From Rhodobacteraceae bacterium LMO-JJ12 (lineage in GTDB: Bacteria; Pseudomonadota; Alphaproteobacteria; Rhodobacterales; Rhodobacteraceae): a stretch of 64,000 bases of DNA. Below are positions 1-8,501 of the stretch, in pieces; positions within the stretch are counted from its first letter, which is position 1, and every line of letters begins with the position of its first letter. The position numbers were made by a program, and so were the translations under genes. The DNA is taken from the NCBI GenBank assembly GCA_021555075.1, contig JAKGBX010000002.1, forward strand, positions 801,001 to 865,000. Reading direction: 5' to 3'. The notes below the pieces were generated by a model. The model searched no databases and was not told the origin of the DNA. It saw only the letters and a list, made by a program, of their open reading frames with translations.

Positions 1-1
1 G

Positions 2-352
2 ACTGACAGGCTCAAGGTTTTCCTAGCGTCTGTCGAGAAAAATGGCCTGACCGTTATTACGGACAAAAACGGACGCCCTGTTCGCTATCGCACCGTGGCC
101 GACGAAATGCGCAAGGTGAAAGCAGCAATGCAGCACCCTGACGCGGCCAACTACAAAACTCACGGGCTGCGTAAGAACGCGACAATCGAACTTTACCAGT
201 CAGGGTGCGACGACGAGATGGTGAAAGCCGTCACAGGTCACTCTGGCGTAGAAATGCTGAAAAAATACGGAGGACTGATCCGCCAACGCGAATTGGCAAC
301 CCGTGCGCAGGACGCCCGGAACCGCTTTGAACAGAACAAGAAGGAAACGTGA
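2..352 (+). CDS. Tyrosine recombinase/integrase, C-terminal part (5' end outside window)
   Basis: The frame is open from the left edge and ends in TGA at 350-352, leaving about 116 residues of a C-terminal catalytic domain. Visible tyrosine-recombinase signatures are HGLRKNAT (the H-x-x-R box, around 141-168) and, about 26 residues later, GHSGVEMLKKYGG, which holds the GH pair and the tyrosine nucleophile in the usual spacing. The tail is Arg/Lys/Glu rich. The gene stops about 70 bp before the 3' end of a tRNA-Cys gene, the usual layout of an integrase that targets a tRNA 3' end. I infer it belongs to a prophage or genomic island lying to the left of the window. The family call is firm; the element type cannot be told. 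Confidence 0.85.
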   Translation, partial: TDRLKVFLASVEKNGLTVITDKNGRPVRYRTVADEMRKVKAAMQHPDAANYKTHGLRKNATIELYQSGCDDEMVKAVTGHSGVEMLKKYGGLIRQRELATRAQDARNRFEQNKKET

Positions 353-420
353 ATGTTTCAACACCTGTTTCAAAAATCGAGCACAAGGAATGAAAACATG
401 ACGCAAGTCATTGAAAAGAT

Positions 421-494
421 TGGAGGCGAGTACCGGAATCGAACCGGTGTTCACGGATTTGCAATCCGCTGCGTCACCACTCCGCCAACTCGCC
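421..494 (-). tRNA. tRNA-Cys (anticodon GCA)
   Basis: Read on the minus strand, the 74-nt sequence folds as a full cloverleaf. The acceptor arm GGCGAGT (488-494) pairs with ACTCGCC (425-431), followed by discriminator U and an encoded CCA (421-423). The anticodon arm GCGGA-TTGCAAA-TCCGT carries GCA in the loop, so the tRNA reads Cys codons. The T arm contains GGTTCGATTCC. The 3' end faces the integrase gene at 2-352, which suggests this tRNA is the attachment target and that the integrated element restored an intact 3' half. Confidence 0.95.
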
Positions 495-761
495 ATCCGT
501 GGTGTTAGGGGCGTCTTATTGCCGGAATCACTGGGCTTGTCCAGACGTCAAAACGCGCCCGTGTGTGGATGCCAAAACAGCCAGGCGGCGCAGGGTGGCA
601 CTTGGTCAGGACAAGTGATGCGGGGCAGGGTGCTTATAAATATGCCGAAATTAGAATGCGACGCGATTACGCGGGCAGCGCGGTCCGCCAGACATTGCCG
701 CGCCCGGGCATATATGCCAGAACAGGCCACAGGATTCTGCTAACCCGACAGGCCAGAGATC
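495..761. other. Intergenic region between tRNA-Cys and the methyltransferase gene
   Basis: About 267 bp without a convincing gene. It must hold the tRNA-Cys promoter reading left; a TTGACG hexamer on the minus strand (546-551) could be its -35, but the matching -10 is poor. A TATAAA stretch near 630 on the plus strand may be part of a promoter for the methyltransferase. No terminator or repeat was recognised. Confidence 0.4.
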
Positions 762-1415
762 ATGACAAACTATTCCGCGCGCCGGACAACTATGGTGGAT
801 ACTCAGATCCGCCCTTCGGATGTAACCAAATTTCCCATCATTGAAGCGATGCTAGCAGTGCCGCGTGAGGCCTTTGTTCCGGCCGAAAAACGCGAAGCTG
901 CCTATATCGGTGAAGATATTGAACTGGGCGGCGGTCGCGTCGTTCTGGAGCCGCGCACCCTGGCCAAGATGCTGGATGCGCTGGATGTCCAGGGCGATGA
1001 CCTGGTGCTCGATATTGGATCGGGGCTGGGCTATTCGGCGGCGGTAATTGCGCGGATGGCCGAAGCCGTTGTGGCAGTCGAAGAGAACGAAAGCTGGACC
1101 GAAGAAGCGCAGGGCATTCTGACTGAGCAGGGGGCGGACAACGTGATCGTGCACACCGGGCCGCTGAGCGCGGGTGCGCCGCTGCATGGTCCTTATGACG
1201 CGATCTGTATCGAGGGTGCGGTGGAACACCTGCCCGATGGTCTTGCGGATCAGCTCAAGGATGGCGGTCGCATGGCCGTGCTTTTTGCCGAAGGTGCGCT
1301 GGGCGTGGTTCGGATTGGCTATAAAATTGACGGCAAGATGAATTGGCGATTCGCCTTCAACGCGGGTGCGCCAGTGTTGCCCGGGTTTGAGCGCCAGGCG
1401 GCGTTTACACTGTAA
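762..1415 (+). CDS. pcm: Protein-L-isoaspartate O-methyltransferase family protein
   Basis: 217 residues. The SAM-binding motif I is visible as VLDIGSGLGYSAAVIARM (around residue 85), preceded by the VDTQIRPSDV and PREAFVP stretches and LEPRTLAKML, all typical of the PCMT family. The enzyme methylates isoaspartyl residues in damaged proteins using S-adenosylmethionine in the cytosol. The alphaproteobacterial form lacks some features of the E. coli enzyme, so substrate specificity is inferred from family only. The ATG at 762 keeps the N-terminal ARRTTMVDTQ stretch familiar from relatives; a start at the inner Met is possible. It is followed directly by tolC, and pcm-tolC-PopZ is a recurrent alphaproteobacterial order. 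Confidence 0.85.
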   Translation: MTNYSARRTTMVDTQIRPSDVTKFPIIEAMLAVPREAFVPAEKREAAYIGEDIELGGGRVVLEPRTLAKMLDALDVQGDDLVLDIGSGLGYSAAVIARMAEAVVAVEENESWTEEAQGILTEQGADNVIVHTGPLSAGAPLHGPYDAICIEGAVEHLPDGLADQLKDGGRMAVLFAEGALGVVRIGYKIDGKMNWRFAFNAGAPVLPGFERQAAFTL

Positions 1416-1513
1416 TCATTGCACGCCAGGCAATGATCGCGACAGACAAATGGCGCGGAGTTTGGGTCAGACGGACCGCCGCGCGCACGAGTGAGTGGAC
1501 AGGAGCAGTGCAT

Positions 1514-2929
1514 ATGAGTGTTAAGCGATGGAAAGCCAGGTTGGCTTTGACGGGCGTGGCTCTTGCTATGGTCTTTTCTCCAATGACGGCGACGGCGGAA
1601 ACGCTGGCTGATGCAATGGCCTCGGCTTATGAACATAACGGTTTGATCGATCAGAACCGTGCTCTGCTGCGCGCCGCCGATGAAGACACTGCGCAGGCCT
1701 ATGCGGCGCTCAAACCGATTCTCAACTGGTCAAGCGATGTGACCCGAAGCTTTGGGCGCACTTACAGCAGTACCTTTGGAGCGTCTGTCGGAAGCGGCAG
1801 CACCGTTGCATCCATTGGGATCGCCGCCGAAGTGCTGCTTTATGATTTCGGTACCAGCAATCTGCGCATCGATGTCACCAAGGAAGCGGTCTTGTCGACG
1901 CGCGAGGCGCTTATTTCGGCAGAGCAGCAGGTGTTGTTGCGCGCAGCTGTTGCCTATCTGGAAGTGCTGCGCAACAAGGCCTTTGTCGGATTGCGGGAAA
2001 ACAACGTGCGGGTAATCACCGTGGAACTGCGTGCGGCGCGCGACCGGTTCGAGGTGGGCGAAGTGACCCGCACCGACGTGTCGATTGCCGAAGCGCGGCT
2101 GGCTGGGGCGCGTGCGGCGCTTGCGGCAGCGCAGGGCGGGCTGGCCCAGGCGGTGGAAGAATTCCGCGCCGCAGTGGGCCGCGCACCTGGGCGCCTGGCG
2201 CAACCGCCACGTATTCCGAATACGGCCAGATCGGTTGAAGAGGCCAAGGCCGCAGCGCTGCGTTATCATCCCGAAATGCGCAAGGTTCAGCATGATGTGA
2301 CCGCAGCCGAGCTGGGCATTCTCGTGGCCGAAGGGACGATGAAACCGACGGTCAAGCTGAAGGGCACTTACGGTCTGAGCCAGACTTTCAAGAGCCAAGG
2401 CTATAGCAACGGCGGCACCATCGGGGTTGATGTGAGCGGGCCGATCTATCAGGGTGGGCGGCTGACTTCGATTGTGCGCAAATCAATGGCGCAGCGGGAT
2501 GCGGCGCGGGCTGGGTTGCATCAGGTCCGCCATGCGCTGGCGCTGAATGCCGGCAATGCCTGGGCGCAGCTTCAGGTGGCGCGGGCCAGCATCAGCGCCA
2601 GTGAACAGCAGGTTCGGGCCAGCAGCGTGGCCTTTCAAGGCGTGCGCGAAGAGGCCACCTTGGGCGCGCGCACCACGCTTGATGTGCTTGACGCCGAGCA
2701 GGAGCTTCTCGACGCCCGCGCCAACCTGGTTTCGGCGACGATCGACGAACATGTAGCGGCTTATCTGCTGCTTTCGTCGATGGGCATGCTGACTGCCGAT
2801 CGCATGAAGCTGAGGGTGCCACAATATGATCCGGCGGCGTATTACAACATGGTCAAAACTGCGCCTCCGCTCTACAGCAAGCAGGGCCAAAAGTTGGATA
2901 AAGTGCTGCGTAAACTGGGGAAAGAGTAA
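1514..2929 (+). CDS. tolC: TolC family outer membrane efflux/secretion channel
   Basis: 471 residues from the ATG at 1514, chosen because AGGAG (1501-1505) precedes it and it opens with a normal signal peptide (Lys/Arg, then LALTGVALAMVF, cleavage near ATA-ET). The frame is open further upstream to 1433, but that part is not signal-like. The mature protein has two long alanine-rich helical repeats typical of TolC, including GEVTRTDVSIAEARLAGA in the first and GARTTLDVLDAEQELLDAR in the second. TolC trimers form the outer membrane exit duct for type I secretion and efflux pumps. No membrane fusion protein or pump gene is adjacent, so partners must be encoded elsewhere. Confidence 0.92.
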   Translation: MSVKRWKARLALTGVALAMVFSPMTATAETLADAMASAYEHNGLIDQNRALLRAADEDTAQAYAALKPILNWSSDVTRSFGRTYSSTFGASVGSGSTVASIGIAAEVLLYDFGTSNLRIDVTKEAVLSTREALISAEQQVLLRAAVAYLEVLRNKAFVGLRENNVRVITVELRAARDRFEVGEVTRTDVSIAEARLAGARAALAAAQGGLAQAVEEFRAAVGRAPGRLAQPPRIPNTARSVEEAKAAALRYHPEMRKVQHDVTAAELGILVAEGTMKPTVKLKGTYGLSQTFKSQGYSNGGTIGVDVSGPIYQGGRLTSIVRKSMAQRDAARAGLHQVRHALALNAGNAWAQLQVARASISASEQQVRASSVAFQGVREEATLGARTTLDVLDAEQELLDARANLVSATIDEHVAAYLLLSSMGMLTADRMKLRVPQYDPAAYYNMVKTAPPLYSKQGQKLDKVLRKLGKE

Positions 2930-3002
2930 AAATCGCCCTATCTGTTGTGAGAATCCCGCCCCCGGGTTACAATCGGGGCGAGGCGAGTAGTGGTAAATAC
3001 AG

Positions 3003-3992
3003 ATGAATGACCCCGTGACCAATGTGGAAATCGAGGACGTGCTGTCCTCTATTCGGCGGCTTGTGTCGGAAAATGCGCGCGCCGAGCGGCTTCCCGACGT
3101 GAGCGAGCCACGGGCGCAAACGGCGGAATCAGCCGAAGATCCCGTGCAGGCCAAGCTAGAAATCAAAGCGCAGGAGGCCCAGATTCTGGTGCTGACTCCG
3201 GCGCTTCGTGTGGAAGATGACGCGGGCGATGTCGACGAGGCGCCGATTGATACGGGTGCCGACGATGTGGCCGGGGATGATCTGCAGGCGTTGATTGACG
3301 ATATAGCCGAAGAAAGCGCAGTTGAAAGCGTGCTCGACGATTTGGTTGAGGATGCCGGTGAGGATGGGGATGCGACGGGGCCGGGCGGCCTGTCGTTTGT
3401 TCATTCCGATGATGCCGCGCACGCCCCTGAAATGTCGACGCTGGAGGACCGGATTGCCGGTCTGGAAGCGGCCGTGGCCGAGCGCGAGGACAATTGGGAG
3501 CCCGATGGTATCGGCGATGATGAGAATGCGGGTGCGCCGGTAGAATCGCTGAACTGGGAAGACAGCGATGTGACGGTGTCGCGCTGGGACGCCGAGGAGG
3601 CCATGGAAGAGGCCGAATTGGTCAGTGATCAGGCGGTTGAACCGCCGATGGACCTGTCTGAATTTGCCGATACCGATATCGAGACGGGCGCGCAGGCCGA
3701 CGCCGTGTATGCAGAGCCCGCGCCGGAACCGGAAGCGGAGTTTCAGACGGAACCCGAGCCTGAAGATTGGGCAGATGAGGCCGATCCGCAGCTGTCACAG
3801 GGGCTTGAGCCTGATACCGATCTGTTTGGCGGTGAAGAATCGCTGATTGATGAAGATATATTGCGCGATATGGTGGCCGAGATCGTCCGTCAGGAGCTGC
3901 AAGGTTCGCTGGGTGAGCGGATCACGCGTAACGTGCGCAAGCTGGTGCGGCGCGAGATCCATCGCTCGCTGGCGGCCCGCGAGTTGGACTGA
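3003..3992 (+). CDS. PopZ-like polar organising protein (divergent DUF2497 type)
   Basis: 329 residues, strongly acidic. Three parts are visible: an N-terminal helix EIEDVLSSIRRLVSE (residues about 9-24) resembling the conserved PopZ start; a long Glu/Asp/Pro/Ala linker of low complexity (about 30-270); and a C-terminal helical block from about 285 with IVRQELQGSLGE followed by RKLVRREIHRSL. The last block aligns by eye to the PopZ C-terminus (R-x2-L-x3-L, then LVRxEIxR), but the tryptophan and prolines usual there are missing. PopZ forms a condensate at the cell pole that anchors ParB and signalling proteins. Position next to pcm and tolC supports the assignment, since PopZ genes commonly sit between tolC and valS in alphaproteobacteria. 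Identity is inferred, not certain. Confidence 0.6.
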   Translation: MNDPVTNVEIEDVLSSIRRLVSENARAERLPDVSEPRAQTAESAEDPVQAKLEIKAQEAQILVLTPALRVEDDAGDVDEAPIDTGADDVAGDDLQALIDDIAEESAVESVLDDLVEDAGEDGDATGPGGLSFVHSDDAAHAPEMSTLEDRIAGLEAAVAEREDNWEPDGIGDDENAGAPVESLNWEDSDVTVSRWDAEEAMEEAELVSDQAVEPPMDLSEFADTDIETGAQADAVYAEPAPEPEAEFQTEPEPEDWADEADPQLSQGLEPDTDLFGGEESLIDEDILRDMVAEIVRQELQGSLGERITRNVRKLVRREIHRSLAARELD

Positions 3993-3995
3993 CGC

Positions 3996-5447
3996 TCAGA
4001 CGGTCCCGGCCATTTCCAGAAGCAGATCAAGATCGAGATGCGCGGCGATATGGGCGCCGAGCCGGTCGAGAACGGCGTCGGTTTGGGCGTCGTAGCTTTC
4101 GCTGATGGTGGCGCCCCGTGGTGTCAGGAAATCTGCGCGGAATGCATCGGCGCGAAACAGTCCGTGCAGATAGCAACCCATCACAAGGCCATCCGGCGAG
4201 GTGGCGCCGTGAGGGCGACCTGCAAGATCGAGCCAGGGGCGGGTGCAATCGGGGCCTGTGGTTTCGCCCATGTGAATTTCATAGCCATCCACGGCGGCAC
4301 CGGTGGGCAGATATCTGGCTTGGTGCAGGGCAAGGTGTTTTTCCGCTTGCATGAGGGTTTCAACATCGAGATGGCCCAGCCCTGACACCGTTGCGGGCGG
4401 ACCTTCGACGGCGTCGGGATCGGAAATGCGCTTGCCCAGCATCTGAAAGCCACCACAAATGCCCAGCACATGCCCGCCCCGACGCAGATGCGCCGCAAGG
4501 TCGATATCCCAGCCTTGGGCACGGAAAAACGCCAGATCGGCAATGGTGGATTTTGTGCCAGGGATCAGCACCAGATCGGCATCGCCGGGGAGGGGGCGAC
4601 CGGGCGCGATGATTTCGACCGCCACGTTGGGCTCTGCGGTGAGCGGGTCGAGATCGTCGAAATTGGCGATACGGCTCAGGTGCGGCACGGCGATCTTGTA
4701 GGTGCCGCCGGACGAGGCGGTGCAGAGGTCCATCATATCTTCGGCGGGCAGGCGCCAGGCATCGCGGAACCAGGGCAGCACACCTAATGAAGGCCAGCCG
4801 GTATGCTGTGTTATGGCGGCGAGGCCACCGTCGAAGAGCGCGACATCACCACGAAACTTGTTGATTGCAAACCCTTTAATCCGGGCGCCGTCGGCGGGCG
4901 AGAGCACCGCCTTGGTGCCGACGATCTGGGCAATCACGCCGCCCCGGTCGATATCGCCCAACAGAACCACCGGAACGTTGGCTGCTTGGGCGAAGCCCAT
5001 GTTGGCGATGTCACCAGCGCGCAGGTTGACTTCGGCCGGGCTGCCCGCGCCTTCGATCAGAACGATATCGGCGCTTTGGGCCAGCCTGTGAAAGCTTTCC
5101 AACGTGATCGGAAGAAGATTTGGCTTGGCCGCAGTGTAGTCACGCGCCTCAAGTTGGCCTGCGCGTTTGCCCTGTACGATTACCTGTGCGCCGGTTTCGG
5201 ATTCGGGCTTCAGCAGTACCGGGTTCATATCGCTGTGAGGGGTGCGGCGCGCGGCCATGGCCTGTAACGCCTGAGCGCGCCCGATCTCGCCGCCATCGCT
5301 GGTCACGGCGGCGTTGTTGGACATGTTTTGTGGTTTGAACGGGGCGACCGAGAGCCCGCGATTCGCCAAGGCCCGCGCAATCCCGGCCACGAGCATGGAT
5401 TTCCCCACGTTCGAGCCGGTGCCCTGGATCATGATGGATTTCGTCAC
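3996..5447 (-). CDS. cobQ: Cobyric acid synthase (glutamine-hydrolysing)
   Basis: 483 residues from GTG at 5447, chosen because AAGGGG lies just upstream and the protein then begins [17 protein letters not shown], the usual CobQ start. The N-terminal P-loop-like ATP-binding domain is followed by KPQNMSNN and DIDRGG motifs. The C-terminal type 1 glutamine amidotransferase domain shows [10 protein letters not shown] with catalytic Cys331 and the YEIHMG and YLHG histidine motifs. The enzyme amidates four carboxyl groups of adenosylcobyrinic acid diamide in cobalamin synthesis. No other cob gene is adjacent. Its stop lies 3 bp from the stop of the convergent PopZ-like gene. Confidence 0.95.
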   Translation of the reverse strand: MTKSIMIQGTGSNVGKSMLVAGIARALANRGLSVAPFKPQNMSNNAAVTSDGGEIGRAQALQAMAARRTPHSDMNPVLLKPESETGAQVIVQGKRAGQLEARDYTAAKPNLLPITLESFHRLAQSADIVLIEGAGSPAEVNLRAGDIANMGFAQAANVPVVLLGDIDRGGVIAQIVGTKAVLSPADGARIKGFAINKFRGDVALFDGGLAAITQHTGWPSLGVLPWFRDAWRLPAEDMMDLCTASSGGTYKIAVPHLSRIANFDDLDPLTAEPNVAVEIIAPGRPLPGDADLVLIPGTKSTIADLAFFRAQGWDIDLAAHLRRGGHVLGICGGFQMLGKRISDPDAVEGPPATVSGLGHLDVETLMQAEKHLALHQARYLPTGAAVDGYEIHMGETTGPDCTRPWLDLAGRPHGATSPDGLVMGCYLHGLFRADAFRADFLTPRGATISESYDAQTDAVLDRLGAHIAAHLDLDLLLEMAGTV

Positions 5448-5511
5448 GCAGCCGCGCCCCTTGATGCCTGGATCTGTGCATAAGCGATGCGTGCTATTTC
5501 GAAAAGCCAAG

Positions 5512-5548
5512 AAAAAACCGGCCGCTGAGAGAGCAGGGGCCGGCTTTT
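5512..5548 (-). terminator. Rho-independent terminator after the small conserved gene
   Basis: On the minus strand a GC-rich stem (AAGCCGGCC ... GGCCGG) is followed by six T. It lies 27 bp after the stop of the gene at 5575-5898 and ahead of cobQ, so it should separate the two transcripts. Read on plus it is also a stem with a short T run. Confidence 0.75.
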
Positions 5549-5574
5549 CACTGATCGTTGGCAGTCTATTGGTC

Positions 5575-5898
5575 TCAGGCAGCTTCTGCTTGTTGTGCGG
5601 CAGCGTTGCGGCGTTCGCTTTCTTCGCGCGAGAGAGCGACAGAGGTGCGCACACCCTTGCCGACAAAATCCATCAGACCGGTCACAACCCGTTCGTTAGG
5701 GTCGATCCCGGCACAGCTGAGTACCTCGCGCCCATCGCGAGAGCGCGCCCAACGCGCGATTTGCTCGGGGCCATTTCCATACTTCTTGTCATCGGCGATA
5801 GCATCGTCGAGCGCAGCCAGTACGACAGCTGCGAAGAGTTTGCGTGCACGGTTGCCTTGCTCGTTATTGAAGGCTGTGCCGTCAACGAAATCTTTCAT
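5575..5898 (-). CDS. Conserved small Rhodobacterales protein (probably DUF6280 family)
   Basis: 107 residues, soluble, with no membrane segment. AAAAGGA lies 6 bp before the ATG, a good ribosome binding site. The N-terminus [21 protein letters not shown] and the centre with GIDPNERVV are strongly gene-like, and I associate them with a family restricted to Rhodobacterales, labelled DUF6280 as far as I recall. The C-terminus is alanine/glutamate rich. No catalytic motif is visible and the function is unknown. It is divergent from efp and has its own terminator, so it is probably monocistronic. Confidence 0.75.
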   Translation of the reverse strand: MKDFVDGTAFNNEQGNRARKLFAAVVLAALDDAIADDKKYGNGPEQIARWARSRDGREVLSCAGIDPNERVVTGLMDFVGKGVRTSVALSREESERRNAAAQQAEAA

Positions 5899-6040
5899 GT
5901 TTCGTCCTTTTTTATTGCTCTTGTAATTCCGGCGTGAGGCCTCTTATGACGACTTCCAGATGATTCTGGTAGCCCGTTATTGCATAGCATCCATGCATTT
6001 GTTGCATATCTTCTGCAGGTGCAGCACGAGATTTCGTCTT

Positions 6041-6070
6041 CTTGCCCTCATTGCTAACCCCATATATAGG
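6041..6070 (+). promoter_or_regulatory. Candidate sigma70-type promoter of efp
   Basis: TTGCCC (6041-6046) and TATAGG (6065-6070) are separated by 18 bp, or TATATA at 6063-6068 by 16 bp, about 45 bp before the efp start. The match to the consensus is moderate and there is no second candidate in the divergent gap. Confidence 0.4.
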
Positions 6071-6113
6071 TGCACCCACACACCGATCAAGCTTTTGACA
6101 AGGTTTTGCTGTA

Positions 6114-6677
6114 ATGCCGAAAATCAACGGAAATGAGATTCGCCCCGGAAATGTTCTGGAGCACAATGGCGGGCTTTGGGCCGCTGTTAAGGTGGATCAT
6201 GTGAAACCCGGAAAAGGCGGTGCCTTTGCTCAGGTCGAACTCAGAAACCTTCGTAATGGATCAAAGCTTAACGAACGGTTTAGAAGCGCCGATAAGGTTG
6301 AGCGCGTGCGTCTGGAGCAGAAAGATCAGCAGTTTCTCTATGAGAACGACGGTATGCTGGTGTTCATGGATTCAGAAACTTATGAGCAAATCGAACTACC
6401 GGCAGAGATTCTGGGTGAGCGTCGCCCGTTCTTGCAGGATGGCATGACCATTCTTGTAGAATTCCACGACACAGAGGCGTTGAATGCGACATTGCCTCAG
6501 AAGGTGATCTGTAAAGTGGTCGAGACTGAACCGGTGGTGAAGGGTCAGACGGCTGCCAACAGTTTCAAGCCGGCGATTCTGGATAATGGAATTAAGGTGA
6601 TGGTGCCGCCATTCGTGGGCCAGGACGAAGACATCGTGGTAAACACCGAGACCATGGAATATTCGGAACGCGCCTGA
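6114..6677 (+). CDS. efp: Elongation factor P
   Basis: 187 residues, the normal EF-P length. The three beta-barrel domains are recognisable: KOW-like N-terminal domain with KPGKGGAF, where Lys34 is the position modified in EpmA/EpmB systems; a middle OB domain ([15 protein letters not shown]); and a C-terminal domain ending in the EF-P signature region with [12 protein letters not shown] enters the ribosomal E site and relieves stalling at polyproline stretches. There is no EpmA or EpmB gene in the window. The gene stands alone between a divergent small gene and a strong terminator. Confidence 0.97.
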   Translation: MPKINGNEIRPGNVLEHNGGLWAAVKVDHVKPGKGGAFAQVELRNLRNGSKLNERFRSADKVERVRLEQKDQQFLYENDGMLVFMDSETYEQIELPAEILGERRPFLQDGMTILVEFHDTEALNATLPQKVICKVVETEPVVKGQTAANSFKPAILDNGIKVMVPPFVGQDEDIVVNTETMEYSERA

Positions 6678-6710
6678 GCGTCGGGAAACCAACCTGTCAA
6701 AATGCCTTGA

Positions 6711-6738
6711 AAGCCCTGCATGTGCGGGGTTTTTTTCG
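6711..6738 (+). terminator. Rho-independent terminator of efp
   Basis: Stem CCCTGCA/TGCGGGG with a very short loop, followed by seven T, starting 34 bp after the efp stop. Confidence 0.85.
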
Positions 6739-7000
6739 TTCCGGCGCCGGATAGTGGGAAGGCATTGTGGTTTTTCCCCTAACCAGCACGTCAACCGTTC
6801 GCCATAGTCTTACTATCCGATGGACGCTTTCGTTGGCTGGCATGTTTAAAGTGTTAGTGCGTGTAGGTAGCCAACCAGTCGTTAGGGACGGACCCTTCGG
6901 TATTCGTGGGTATAAAGAAGAATGGTAACAATCGGTTCACGTGTGCCACGAAGGGCGGGGTCGGAGTACTCCGACCCCGTCTTCAAAGCGCCGTGAGCTT
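6739..7000. other. Gene-free region with a perfect 24-bp palindrome; possible small RNA
   Basis: About 260 bp between the efp terminator and the stop of the minus-strand ygfZ-like gene. No convincing ORF. It contains a perfect palindrome at 6956-6979 (CGGGGTCGGAGT and its complement) that could be a bidirectional terminator, though the T run after it is weak. Just upstream, CCCTTCG...CGTGG (near 6893-6909) can pair with CCACGAAGGG (6946-6955). A structured transcript ending at the palindrome is possible but not shown. Confidence 0.35.
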
Positions 7001-7750
7001 TCAAATTGGTTCGCGCAGCCATTCAACGGGGGTGTCTCCGGCCATCAGATCTTTCTCCGCGCGATCATAGCGCAGATAAGCTATGGCGCGATCGCCCGCC
7101 ACGCTATGCACTGTCCCGGCCGGTTTGCCGTCTGAGGTAAGCACGGTGCCGGGGGCAACCGAGGCGGAGAGGTGGATCAGGCCCAATCCCTTGCGCAGCT
7201 CGGTCTTGTGTTTCATCCGGGCAGTCACTTCCTGACCGACATAACAGCCCTTGCGAAAATCGACGCCGTTGAGGCGTTCGAAATCAGCTTCGAGGATGAA
7301 GGTGTCGGGGGTGAGTTCAGTCCCGGTTTCGGGAATCAAGTATTTGACGCGGAGCGTGTCCCAGTCGGGAAGCTCTTCGCTCGCTTCGGGCGGTGTCTCG
7401 CGGTAAGCGCGCCAGCCGAGGGCGGGATGACGCGGATCAGTGAAGCCATCAGCGGGAGGGGTGTCTGTGCCGCGATGCAAGTGCAAACCGGTCTCGGAGA
7501 TCTGCACGTCGGCGCGGAGCTTGTACATCGTGAGCCGTTGAATAGTCGGTGCGGCGATGCTTGCGGCGATGTCGATCAGGATGGAGTCTTGGGCGGGCAC
7601 CAGAAAGAAATCGGCCAGATATTTGCCCTGCGGCGTCAAAAGCGCGGCATAGACCAGCCCCTGCTTTAGCCCGGCAACATCGTTGGTGACCAAGCCTTGC
7701 AAAAAGTGTTCACGGTCGGCCCCGGTGATGCGATAGATCGCGCGTTCCAT
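7001..7750 (-). CDS. ygfZ: YgfZ/GcvT-like folate-binding protein (Fe-S cluster maintenance)
   Basis: 249 residues from ATG at 7750, selected because GGGAGAG sits just upstream and the protein starts at the family's usual ITGADREHFLQGLVTNDV stretch; the frame is open further upstream but without signal. The diagnostic KGCYVGQE motif is present near residue 180, followed by a GcvT-like barrel with LRKGL. YgfZ proteins bind tetrahydrofolate and help repair or assemble Fe-S clusters. Divergent from the glycosyltransferase at 7815 with only 64 bp between them, so the promoters must be in that gap. Confidence 0.9.
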   Translation of the reverse strand: MERAIYRITGADREHFLQGLVTNDVAGLKQGLVYAALLTPQGKYLADFFLVPAQDSILIDIAASIAAPTIQRLTMYKLRADVQISETGLHLHRGTDTPPADGFTDPRHPALGWRAYRETPPEASEELPDWDTLRVKYLIPETGTELTPDTFILEADFERLNGVDFRKGCYVGQEVTARMKHKTELRKGLGLIHLSASVAPGTVLTSDGKPAGTVHSVAGDRAIAYLRYDRAEKDLMAGDTPVEWLREPI

Positions 7751-7814
7751 TACTCTCTCCCGTCTGTCGCTTGTGTGTAATATAGAAGTTGCGAAGTTAC
7801 ATAACAGGGGCAAG

Positions 7815-8501
7815 ATGCGCGCTGCCGTTTCTATTATCATTCCGACACTGAATGCAGCTGAGAGCCTGCCCGATTGCCTTGCTGCCTTGATGGAGGGGCT
7901 GGAAGCCGGGGTGATCCGTGAGCTTGTGATCGCAGATGGCGGCTCGCAAGATGCAACGCTGGCGATTGGCGAGGCGGCGGGGGCCGTGGTGGTCGAGGGC
8001 GCGGCGTCGCGGGGGGGGCAGTTGCGGCGCGGCGCGGATGCGGCGCAGGGGGAATGGTTGTTGTTCCTGCATGACGATACGCAGCTTGCGCCGGGTTGGA
8101 GCGCGGCGGTATTGGCGCATTTGCGCGACGCACCGGATAAGGCAGGATGGTTTGGATTGCTTTTCGATGCGCCGGGTTTGGCGGCGCGGATCGTGGCGGG
8201 ATGGGCTAATTTGCGCGCGCGGCTGTTGGGTCTGCCGTTTGGCGATCAGGGGCTGCTGATCTCGCGTGGGCTTTATGACACAGTCGGCGGGTTTGCCGAT
8301 ATTCCGCTGATGGAAGATGTGGTGATGGCCCGTGCGCTTGGGCGCAAGCGGCTTTTGCGGTTGCCCGCTATGGCCCGAACCAGCGCCCGAAGATTCGCCC
8401 GAGAAGGCTGGTTTCGTCGGGGAGCAAGGAACCTCGTGCTCCAGTTCCGCTTTTTCGCAGGCGCTTCCCCTGAGCGGCTAGCGCAACGCTATCGGCGGTA
8501 G
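7815..8501 (+). CDS. Family 2 glycosyltransferase, TIGR04283-like
   Basis: 228 residues from ATG at 7815 with CAGGGG upstream. The GT-A fold motifs are clear: VSIIIPTLNAAESLPDCL at the start, IADGGSQDAT, and LFLHDDTQL (DxD-type). The later LPFGDQGLLISRGLYDTVGGF and LMEDVVMARAL stretches match the TIGR04283 group, which some annotations tie to arsenosugar biosynthesis; that role cannot be confirmed here because no arsenic gene is nearby. The C-terminus (RRFAREGWFRRGARN...) is family-like, so the gene really seems to run to 8501 and overlap 134 bp with the convergent ABC transporter gene. Confidence 0.85.
   Translation: MRAAVSIIIPTLNAAESLPDCLAALMEGLEAGVIRELVIADGGSQDATLAIGEAAGAVVVEGAASRGGQLRRGADAAQGEWLLFLHDDTQLAPGWSAAVLAHLRDAPDKAGWFGLLFDAPGLAARIVAGWANLRARLLGLPFGDQGLLISRGLYDTVGGFADIPLMEDVVMARALGRKRLLRLPAMARTSARRFAREGWFRRGARNLVLQFRFFAGASPERLAQRYRR

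Noticed and set aside
5448-5511. A cobalamin riboswitch ahead of cobQ
   Set aside because: The gap between the small gene's terminator and cobQ is too short and has no B12-box-like GCCACTG segment.
5912-6166. A minus-strand 84-codon frame overlapping the efp start
   Set aside because: It runs antisense through efp; only its last 31 codons are in the free gap and no ribosome binding site or homologue is apparent.
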